Shown here one piece after another: positions 1 through 10,900 of a DNA stretch of 13,583 bases. A model generated the notes under the pieces. That model was not told the origin of the DNA. It saw nothing but the letters and a program-made list of their open reading frames with translations, and ran no database searches. Position 1 is the first letter of the stretch; the number at the start of each line of letters is the position of its first letter. This stretch comes from Phoronis ovalis. Its lineage: Eukaryota; Phoronida; Phoronidae. The translations under genes and the position numbers were made by a program. The stretch spans positions 1 through 13,583 of the forward strand of contig JAOXYB010037418.1 of the NCBI GenBank assembly GCA_028565635.1, in the 5' to 3' direction.

Positions 1-1008
1 TCAGGTGCCTTGAAGGAAATTATGTTTTCCCCAAAGTTATTGCGAAATTTCGATTATTTATACATTATGAGATCAACAGTAGTATCAAAACATAAGCAGG
101 TGATAACACAATTGGTACCCGTGTGCATAAAGTTTACGTGAATTATATGTTTGTGTATATCTGTTTTTGATTTATGTGAAAAAGTCAATCACGTTTCGGC
201 AGTTTTAATTATAGAAGTGTCACGAGAAATTGACATCCAGTGTACGCGCGGAAATGACTACAGAGATAATTTTTCTCATATTTCGTCATTTATAACATTA
301 CTATCAATAAATTGATCATTACTAGTACTAAAATTAAAAATATATGAAATTGGGGTGTTGGGGCCCTTCCTTAGCCTGTTGAACCACAAGCAACTCAATT
401 ATGATTCACTAGGTGGTTTATATCAAATGCAGCTTTTCTTGCATTCTCTGCTGGGGGTAGACAGATGGATTGCTACCCACTGCTTACAGTAAATAATTTG
501 CATGACTATCAGGATTTTGGAATTTGGTTTGTATCAAGCAGTTTGCATAAAAATATATTGTTACTCATGGTTTACCCATTAAACATCTTAAATATCCATG
601 CCAGGAATATAAAGAAATAATAATCGCCTTCTCTCTATTAATCATCCCCTCTAATAATTGCCCCCTAAAAGCTTTTTTTAATAATCGTACAGGGCGATTA
701 TTACGGTATCGAGATTAATTGTTAATTGTCTGCATTCTGTGATACACCCAGTAAGATGATGCGTACTAAAAAAATGTTCAGGCTAACGCATAGCAGCACA
801 GTATTTCTATTATTTACTAGTTCATTTCATTTCAGAGAGATTACACAGTTCTTGACGAAAGCTCATTGGAGGAACTGCTCTCTTAGCCTACTAGATATAT
901 CAGTAGTTATCACTAGGACAACAGTTTGATACTCTACTGATAAATATTCAACATATAGATGCAGACACGTTAGGTTTCTATTCACAATTCTGAAGGTTTT
1001 TGTTACAG
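1..1008. other. upstream region, no supported gene
   Basis: AT-rich sequence upstream of the gene, expected to hold the first noncoding exon, an intron and perhaps the promoter. No convincing TATA box or coding exon was recognised. The 67-codon open frame at 726-929 has no domain and is rejected. A cluster of TAAT-type motifs at 618-703 is listed separately. Confidence 0.5.
618..703. repeat. TAATAATCGCC inverted repeat with internal motif copies
   Basis: An 11-bp perfect inverted repeat, taataatcgcc (618-628) and ggcgattatta (693-703), encloses related copies: attaatcatcccct (637-650), taataattgccccct (652-666) and taataatcg (679-687). The last forms an 8-bp stem with cgattatt (695-702) around a 7-base loop. 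It may be a tiny MITE-like relic or a cluster of binding sites for TAAT-type (homeodomain-like) factors upstream of the gene. Both readings are inference. Confidence 0.5.
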
Positions 1009-1028
1009 ATTAGGACACAGATCACAAG
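1009..1028 (+). other. probable 3' part of a 5'UTR exon, after a splice acceptor
   Basis: A pyrimidine-rich run ending ttgttacag at 1008 looks like a 3' splice site 20 bases before the start codon, so the 5'UTR is probably split and the promoter lies further upstream. One possible donor is CCA|gtaaga at 751, but this pairing is a guess. The start context, A at -3 and G at +4 of ATG 1029, fits a strong animal initiation site. Confidence 0.4.
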
Positions 1029-1935
1029 ATGGCTGCATCTTTTACTGAAGAACAGCGACAGTTTTACAGGTTATGCCGTTTGCTCATTGACTGTGGAACT
1101 GCTGTTATTGCAGATGTTCTAAAAAAGGAAATTCTACGACAATATCTATCGGCAACTTTTCAGACTGTACTTAATGATCAATCCGTTAAGGGTAAACTTC
1201 GTAACATTCACCCTCCATCAGCATTTAGTGAGCAGCAGGTGAAATTACTATATCCTAATAACCAAGGAAAACAAAACCTCGGACCAGCAAGCCAAACTGT
1301 GAAATTTACTGACTTAGATATAACTTTGTCCTGTGTCTTACTGCGAAATATTTGCGGTCTTAAAAGTCCCAATGACCCAGTTTGGAAAACCTCGTCAGAT
1401 AACTCATTAGAAGCAAATATTTCAAGGCTTCGTGATAAACGTAACACTCTGTACGGACATATAAAGTCCGCCTCTGTATCCGAAGCTGATTTCAATCTAT
1501 ATTGGGATGACATTGTCAAACTGCTTGTATCTTTATCATCACTAAACACTCAGGCGTACTATGATAGCTTAAAAACTGTTCCGTTCAACGAGGATGTATT
1601 GAAATACGGACAACTGTTAGAAGAATGGATAAATAGGGAAGCAGATATTTCTGCCAAAGTATTGGAGAAAACAAATGACATTCAGCAGAAAATGGTTACA
1701 AAGGAAGAATTTGAAGCAGGTATAGGACATATACAAAGACACATCGATGAAACATTTGAAGTGCATGGAAAAAAGTTAAAACTACAACCAGACACAAATG
1801 AAGTAACATACAGTTTACTGCACCAAGGAGATGGATCCGCAGGAGAGGAAGACAAATTCCAAAATGAAATAACTAGTAATGATGATGACCATTATGTAAC
1901 ACGGGAAATGCCACAAAAAGATCAGAACCAATCAG
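1029..1935 (+). CDS. exon 1: DZIP3-like HEPN domain plus acidic helical tail
   Basis: Encodes residues 1-302 and one base of the next codon. Residues about 10-190 read as the HEPN domain found in DZIP3/hRUL138-like proteins: an early LLIDCGTAV helix, then DLDITLSCVLLRNICGL (about 98-114), then the R-x-x-RNTLYGH segment. R138 to H144 (1440-1460) fits the HEPN Rx4-6H motif that forms the RNase site in active family members. Residues about 200-260 are helical and charged and may form a coiled coil; the last 45 are acidic and low in hydrophobics. The start is the first ATG of the frame, in good Kozak context. The donor is CAG|gtaaga at 1936, phase 1; reading through it meets a stop at 1959-1961. 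RNase activity is inferred from the motif, not shown. Confidence 0.82.
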
Positions 1936-4900
1936 GTAAGACATCATTTGACAGTCTATAAGGAACAAATTGCGACGTACATTTTCATTACACGGGGATG
2001 AGTAGCTACTAGAAATGACCATACCCCATTTTTAAAACGCTGATTCAAAATGCTTGAAAAAAAATAGAAATATATTTTCTAATTTCTTTTTGTCTAATTT
2101 TCCAAAAATGAAGCAGCTGTACTAAGAGCTGTTAAAAAGCTGCCGAAAATGATTCAACAAAACTAAAGAACAATTTGTCAAGAAGTTTATCATTATATCT
2201 GAAAATTTGCTGCAACATGATATTGATGTTTTTAACACTTGGATGTCGTGACTACCTGTTAACCGTGTCGGGCTTGATTTCAATTTCTAACGAGATTGTT
2301 ATATCAAAATAGTTTTTAATTGCTTTCGAAAAAATAAATGAATATATTTCTGAAAAGTATGAAAAGCACAGCTGATATAGAGATGAATGAGTGCAAATAT
2401 CTTAAAGGTGCTATGATTAATTCGTGTCCTGTCTTGCTGTAATTGTAATGGGACGCTTGTTTGGTGATGTCTATGTTGTCTATGGTTAGTGGGTAGCGTG
2501 GTAGATAGACAACGGAGAGCTTTTAGAGGCAAGTCTTTATTGTTGGCTGTCAGCTACAGGTGAGCGAGTATCCGAAATCTCTCGTTTATATCGCTCCCCC
2601 GAGCCTCATTTTGGGTGCAGACCGGATAAGGCCGAAGCCCGAGGACGCAGGACATTACATAATCAACAACTTATATGTGGCTAACCTAACAATAATCTAA
2701 TGCATTATTTTGTGTAATAGATAAACACACTTTTATGGTGGACTTTTATGACTTGATGGATCAACTTGGAGGAGATTGGTTTTTTGTCGGAATTTATCTC
2801 GGGTCAAAAAAGTCGTACCTACATCAGCTTGATGCCAAATATAAAGGAAACAGTCAAGCGAGAAACAATAGAATGTTGCTGGATCGGCTACAAAACAGCG
2901 ACGATAAAACAGTTTTCAACAAACTTAAAGAAGTGTTTCTAAAATGTGAGAGGGACGATTTGATAGACCAATTATGGAAACTATCACATAGTAAGTATTT
3001 TAAGTAGCTAAACAAATTGGTTCAAAACTGTAAAGTTGTAAATTATATTGATTAAGATAATTAATCCTAATTTCAAGTGTAGAAACTGTCTAATAAATTA
3101 ATACAGATTTACATTAAGTAGGCACCACATATAGGCGCCAACATGCATACTATTGGAAAAACATCTGTTACAGATAGATTTTTTCTAGATCTCATTAAGC
3201 AGCTTCAGAAGATCTACGAATTTTATTTCAGATTTTATTGAGCAGTCTGAAAAGAGTTTCGCAGATATGTTATACAGCATATGTGGTGCGACAGAGGATG
3301 GCACAAAAACGACTGCGGATTGTCTTGATGCAGAAGAAGCGGAGACAAAAGAATGTAGAGTATCGGAAGGTAGAATATACAAAATGAAATATATGTTAAA
3401 GCACCCTATCCGTATATATAATAGAAGACATTTCCTCTGTTTAATTTCATTTTCTTAGTTGGCAAAACAGTAAACAATTTTACATGTATTAAGGTATTAA
3501 AAGTGTATGCTAGAGAAGTTTACCAGTCCTCCGATTATTAAGTAAAGTATGTATACATCTTTCGTAGTATGCTAAATGGCTATCTTAAAGAAAATACCAT
3601 GTATGGCTTTGCGGAATTTGATTAAACACCTTAATATTAATAATTTTGTTTTCAGTTTTGTCAGACATGGACATAGCCGATCTTGTTAGAAGTTTTTCAG
3701 ACGAAGAATTTAAAACTGTTGCCAGGAAATTAGATTTTAAAGGCGAAGAACTACAGACCTTTCAAATAAAATATCCGAACTCGCTCAAGTTACGAAATTT
3801 CTGCATGCTGCATGAATGGCTACATAAATTAAGTGACATAAGTGCAGGTATTAAAACCTTGCAAGATGCATGTCAAATGTGTGGGAGAGAGGAACAGCTA
3901 AATGCTTATTTACCTAAAGTGAGCCTATTTCATAAAGAAGGCAACCGATGTGGAGTCAACGTAGCGAATATCACTGTACCTTATAAAATAGAAGACTTAT
4001 CTAATCGAAAAGATTTATCTGATGAAATCTTTGATGCTATTCCTGCAGACATTGAAGGATTAAACCTTTCCAATAATAATCTAACTGAAATATCAACTAA
4101 AATAAAAAAGTTTGAAAAACTGAAGTGCTTGGTTTTAAACCATAACAAACTATGTTGCATTCCACCCGTCATAAAGACCTTAAAGACTCTAGAAATACTG
4201 TGTCTTGGTAACAATCCTGTTGAAATCTTAAATGATCAACTTAAAACAGAATTAACACAAGATGTAGGTTACCAAATATGGCCTTGTTTAAAGATATTAG
4301 ATATCGGTGGACTAGGACTAAAAGAGTTGCCGGTAACAGTGACACAAATGCCGCAGTTAGAAGAATTATACATTTATGGTAATGAGGACATTCAGCTTGA
4401 TGAGAACATTAAAGAACTATCAAACCTTAAAGTCTGTTGTATGTCTAATAATAAATTGAAAGTCTTTCCAGAAAATGTTTTGGAATTAGGATCCCTTAAA
4501 CATATTGATATTGGACATAACAGGCTCGAAGAAATTACCGAAAATATCAAACAGTTGCGAGAATTGGAAATTCTAGACATGCAGTGGAATAATATAGAAA
4601 GTGTACCATCAACTGTAACGGAACTTACGAATTTGAAAGAACTCGATATCAGTGCTAATCGTGTGTCTCAACTTCCGGAAAATATTCATCTAATGAATAA
4701 CCTTGCTGTAATAAATGCAAGTGGTAATATCATTGAGAAGATACCAGACAACATAGGACAGCTTAGAAAACTAAAGATTTTGAAACTGCGGCAAAACAAA
4801 ATCGAGTTGTTGCCAGAGAGAATAACAGATTTGACTGAATTAACTGAGCTGGATATCATTGACAATTTAGTCACATATTTGCCGAACAATATCGACAAAC

Positions 4901-7900
4901 TAAAAAACCTCACGATTCTCATGGCACACTTCAACAGGATAAGAGAAATACCAGAAAAAATTGGCAAACTGAAAAAATTACAGGAATTGTTACTGTGCGG
5001 TAACGAAATTGAAGAACTTCCGCAGTCTGTTACAAAACTGAGAAGACTCAAAGTCGTTGATGTAAGAAAAAATCTATTAGAACACTTGCCAAGCAACATT
5101 AACCAAATGGTAACACTTCAAATTCTACGGGCTGATGACAACAACTTAAAGGATTTTCCAAAAGTGCCGAATGGATTTTTCAGCTTGGTTGAACTAGGTC
5201 TGGAAAATAACAGAATTGTGTATTTGCCGCCGTCTTTAGCAAAATCACAAAATCTAATACAATTACGTCTCAAAGGAAACAATTTAGTCCAACCGCCTCA
5301 GAGTATCTGTGAAAAACAAAGCGTTCGTGAGATATTAGTTTACTTGGAAGGTTTGGAATTTGATCCAAAAAAGGAATGTGGTTGGCAGACATGCATCGTG
5401 ATAGGAGAATCATTGGCGGGAAAAACGTGTGTGACAAACGTGCTTGTCTCTGAAGCTCCTTTTGAATGCGATTTGGATGCTCGAACAAAGGTACTTGATA
5501 CGGTGACCTGGGAAATAAAAGAGAGACTGTTTATTCATATGGTTGACTTTGGGGGTCATGAATCATATAAAGTGACACACAGGTTATTTTTGACTCCAGA
5601 TGCAATTGTATTGTTAGTTTTTGATGTTAACAGATACACGCCAGAGAATTTCAATGAGCTGATAGGTGATTGGATTCGTGATATTCAGGTTGTATTGCCA
5701 AAAGCACACGTCTACCTGGTGGGTACACACACTGATCAGTTAGATCATGCAGACCAGTTAAGAGTTAAAGAAAAAGATATCAGATCAAAAGTTAAAATGA
5801 TTCTTGAAGTCTGGAAACAACACTTGCTTGAGAAATGTATGAAAGGCGAAATTGAGTATGTTGATTCAAACATAAGTTTTGTGAGTTGTACTAACCCTAA
5901 ACAAGGGTTTGCTAAACTGAGGGAAATTATAGAAGATTCTGTCAGTTCTTCAAAATTTCCTATGAAACCTAGTTACGTTAACATTATGAAGAAATTGTTC
6001 GGTAAAGAACTGAAAGATAAGTTCTCTGTATCGTGGCAAACATTCAAAGAATTGTGTGCAGATGAAAAAGAGGAAGATCTTAAACAGGTTTTAAAATACC
6101 TACGAGACGTGGGACAGATACTATACTATGAAGACAAACTACCAGATACTATTTTCCACAATATTAAATCTATTGTTTATGTCTTGAAAGTATTATTTGA
6201 TCACAATCCGCAAACTCTTCTGAAACGTAACAGCAGAAGCTTTGGTAAAGACTTTATTGAAGAAATTGTCAAGGATCTCACAGTAAAAGGACAGTTAAGT
6301 AAAAACTTACTTACACGCTTACCTAGACCTCTAGATTTACCATATGATGTTGACAAAGTGCTGGAGTTGCTACAGTTGTTTGATCTGTGTTATAAAGTTG
6401 GTGACAACATTTACTTGTTTCCGTGGCATTTAAAGCACTTTGAATACAGCGGAAAGGATGTGTGGCCCTTTAAACCTGGTGATTTTTTTCTGGTTCAGCA
6501 TATCAATCTGGGTAATAATTATTTGAAACCAACTTTGTTTAACATTGCTTTGGTTTTGATTCAAGAGATGAGTATTGCCGACTACCCTACTGATGATTGT
6601 TTTTACTATAAGAATGCATTAGAGTTTGAACACGATGGCATTCAAGTTAAAATACGTAGTAATAAACAACTTGAAGTAATCATTTACTCATCCGCAGAAG
6701 AGGATCTGTCGAAGAATTTGTCCAAAAGTTGGGAATTATTAATTAAGATATGTAAGAAGCTACGTGAGCGATTTGAGGCAAAATGGCCTGGGGCAACATT
6801 TAAACCTTGTGTCCTGTGTCCCCATTGTGTTTTAACTGATTCAGAGAAAATCGGCAAGTTCAATAATTTCGACTTTATGTCTAATTCTCGTACAAGAAAA
6901 TGTCCTGCTGATGATACGAAACGCGAGGAACGTGAGAAAGTAAAGGTACCTGCTGCTCTGGTGATGAACTGCTTAGGTGAGTTAACATATTTAAATATGA
7001 TATTTAAGTTCGCCATGAATAACACCACTCTAGTAGTATTATTCGCAGCGAACATGACTACTGCAGTTTTGAAGTTCATTAAAGACTTCGAGTGTTATTA
7101 ATTTATTCTAAAGTCTAAAAGAGATTTATATATAAACTCATCATACACTTGAGACAAGTTCCTCTAGATTGATTATTAGTAGTGGAAACAGGATGTTCCA
7201 CATTGTCCTACAAAAGATAGTAAATTAAATACTGTAGACAGGTCCCTCTAGATGAGTTTGCATTACTAGTTGAGTTCCTCCATACTGTCCCATAAACGGA
7301 CATCAAATCAAAAGTCGCACATATCACTCAACTCAGATTTTATTGGATTAATAAAGGAATTGTCCGAAATGTGTTGTCACCTTTTAGCCTCATAGTTAAG
7401 TATAAAACCCGGACTCACTCCTACGAAAGTGGTCTAGAAATCCGCTCATTCTGTTCTAATACTAAAGCTTGCCGCAACAATAATTGGACAATGACAGATA
7501 TATGTAAACATGCTACTGCTTCTACCTAGTGGTGTTCAACTTTAGGTTATTTAGCTTCGTATTGACATTTTACTTGTGACGTCACATGTCATAATGAGGA
7601 CATTATGCAGCAAAGGCATTGCCGCCGATAACTTGGACCACAGATGGAATCGTTATGAAAATATAATACATAGTGCCGTTCAGAAGTTTTCAACTGACAT
7701 AAAACCACTTTATATAGTTTGTAGACATTAGTATAATCTTGATATTCATATGTTTTACCATTTTTTTTCAGAAGTTTCAGAAGAACAAGGAAAGCGAATT
7801 AAGGAGTTTTTAAAAAAGTACAAGCGAATTGAAGAAAACGGTAATATTACTTTAAACGTTTCTTTGCTTTAGTCAAGAAGTACTTGATCTCTTATTCAAA

Positions 7901-10900
7901 TTATATCAGTGAATAATGGCGCCAAAAACGATATTTTATTTTTTATGCTTTTCTGTCTTTCCAACTCGTGATACAATGTCTATAGGTAAACTAGACAATT
8001 TAAAATATTTACACTGTGTTAGAGCACACTTCCATATATCCTGCCAAGGACGCTACCAATATACCATACAGTAACCATGTGTAGCCAAATAAAAACCCTT
8101 AACGTCTGCGAGAGCTTAACGTATATGGAAGAATGTGCGTTTAATAAATTGTTCAGTGTCACTGGTGGACGTGCATAAGACAGGTGACAGTGCATGGGCC
8201 CCTGTTCAACCGTTATTTTTATCAATAAACGATACCGGCCAAGACGATAACTGTCAAATTGTCTCATAAATAATCAAAGAAAAGATAGTTGTGTAACTAA
8301 CTATTTTAAAAGTCCCATTACTGTTATAGTTATGCTCTGATCCTTTTAAGAAGAATCTACCAGCTGGTCTACGTACTTTACTAGTCAGCAAGAAGCTCAG
8401 ATAAACCATTCTTATATGATAACTTTGAAGGTTCTTTTACCAACTTAAAATTATTGTGCTCCATCAGAGGAACCATACATGCTATTCTTGTCACATTTGA
8501 TAAAGTTCAAAGTGTTCCAAAACACAGTTCTCAAATATTCGAAAAATTCATGTTTTAAATATCTTTTACATCTTGTCCAATTAATTAATGCTCCCGCACA
8601 AGGAGTCCAAGTAACACAATTATCCTGACAATTATCATGGCAGCAGGAAGAAAACTAATCTTTAAATAGTGGCTCATCATGACGTGTACTATACTCGGAG
8701 ACTCCTGGTGGTAAATACTTTTTTTTTCATATATATAGTATTCACAATTAACAATCTGATATTTATTTGTACGTCAATGCAATCTTGCACGTCTGTTATA
8801 TTTTCAGCTTCAGAGGAACAAGAAAACGGTCAACAGACTTTTAACATTCATTTTGTGCTGCGATTTTTGTTTAACTTAAAGGAATTTGAATGTTTCTTAT
8901 TTGAATTTGTTGTCAAGAAGTGAACTAATAAACGTGAACGGTCTTAGAGGATTTTGCTTACATTGATTGAATGACTTTGAAACGCGCTTTTGCATCCTTA
9001 GTAAAGCTTGATTTTTTTAAATGAAACAAGTATCACTAATACTCCAGAACTAATGAAACATTCAGTAAGCATCATTTTTCAAATAAGATATTACTATCAC
9101 CTTTTCTAATCTATTTTGCTAAAGCCAAGTTCAAGGGGGAAACGGGACATCTTGAATGCACAGCAAGTTATCATCTGAATACATTGGCAAACAATGATAT
9201 ATTTGTTACATGTCTTGATTGCAGGCTCATAAATTTATGAAAATGGATTATAAACTAGGCTGCAATTAACATTCTATCTCACAAAATGCTCACAGTTGTC
9301 GGTATTTTGTTTTCAAAAACAGAACCCATTGCTGTAGCAAACTATTATTTTATCCGAAGTTTTTATATAACTCCCTGTCTCTTTTAAGTGTCGCATTGTT
9401 TTTGAGGTTTGTTATATTTCATATTCATGCACAAGTCATTAAATTTACATATATTCGAACACTACTAGGGGAGTTTGTTGAAAGACGTTGCAGATATACT
9501 GGGATGAGTTAAAATATAGTAATATAACAACAACAATAACACTATTATACAGAGATGAAATAGTAAATTTGTGTCCAATTATTTGTAATTTTAGTACGAG
9601 TTTTATAATTCCCCATGATAAATCTTGTCACTCTTCGTGAATTTGAAGTTATAAATATCGTACTTTCAGATTGCTTAATTCAAAGTGTTAAATTGCACTC
9701 CTCAAGATGCACTTATGGTTAGGGAAAGCTTATATAGCCAATCGGAACAAATTAATGATATGTAACAACGCCGCATATATAGATTCTTTTATTTATTTAG
9801 TTCAAGGACACACAATAGACCAGGAGGTACACGAGGAAGCTCGAAGTAAAGAACCAAGGACAGGTACAGAATAGATATTTTTTCTGGTACATTTATGTAC
9901 ATGAAGAGTAACTGTGAGAAAGAGGGTATTATAAGTGTTTTAACCTTTTAATGTAAATATAGTAATATCAAATATTCTGTCGATGTACAAATTCATGGCT
10001 TACCCTTTAATAGTATTGTTTTTCTTTTTTAAAGAAACTGAGAAATATGGTGACAGCAATACAGCAACTCTGTCAGCAACAGGTATGTGGAAATTGAAAA
10101 CAAAACAGTTTAAAGTAGCTGTAACTAAATATGCAGAGTATAATATGAACGGAAGTAAGAGGCATTGATTAACATTGTACAAAATGAGAGTAAACAGTGC
10201 TTACACATACATTCCATCTACGGGTGTTTACTTTATTCGAAAATAATTCAATAAAGCTTTTATAGCATTTTGCATTTGTTATAGAATTTAACCTAAATTG
10301 ACTCAATTGCAATGATTTATATTGCAACAAAATAAAGTTTAGTATCTCATATATGGCGATTGATAGGGGAGGGGGAATAGTTTCCACATTACTAGGGCAG
10401 ATAATTATCTTAGACATATAAAACATTGAAAAAAGCAACATCTGTAATTAGTAGCAGAAATTCTGTAGAGAAAAGCTTTTATGGACGCTTATTTTTTGCG
10501 TTTTTAATCCTAATTACATTGCTAACCGATTAGATATATCATTCTGAAATAGTAATATTATATGAATATTGTTACAGTGGTTTTGGTTTAGGTTACAGTT
10601 ACTCACATACTTTTTTACCTGACCGTTTGTACTGAATGGCTTGCTAAAAATACTTCAAATACATTTGCACAATGCTGTAATGTTTTTTTCGTATAGCTAC
10701 AGTGTAACAGTGAGCTACATAAGAATCTGCATCACCCGTTTACTCATAAAATGAAATCACCTTAATGGTAAAAAGACATAACGGCTATTCCCATCAACTT
10801 CTACAGTCTATACAAATCTTTATAAAAAATATCCAAATCATAAAGTACTTGTTAGTATGTCCAGTTTTGCCAGACCATGACCCCTAATGTACGACTTCAT

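Larger units (their letters stand above)
6977..7771 (+). other. intron 4 (795 bp) with a palindrome and a tandem repeat
   Basis: From gtgagt to a strong polypyrimidine acceptor, ttttttttcag. It contains a 46-bp near-palindrome at 7008-7053 and an 84-bp imperfect direct repeat at 7151-7318, both listed separately. No further coding exon was found in it. Confidence 0.7.

Noticed and set aside
726-929. 67-codon open frame upstream of the gene
   Set aside because: Starts from a non-ATG codon, has no domain and low-complexity content; its length is expected by chance.
1208-1549. 113-codon minus-strand open frame
   Set aside because: Exact shadow of the HEPN exon on the other strand, which has a clear domain.
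2299-2532. 77-codon minus-strand open frame
   Set aside because: Runs through the end of the LTR candidate and AT-rich intron; no domain.
4686-5099. 137-codon minus-strand open frame, and similar ones at 3981, 4392, 5270 and 6684
   Set aside because: Shadows of the LRR, Roc and COR coding sequence; their Ser/Phe/Leu-rich content is what reversed LRR codons give.
9670-9717. Possible 48-base phase-1 exon after tactttcag
   Set aside because: Phase fits, but the donor ATG|gttagg is poor and the peptide shows nothing; kept out for lack of support.
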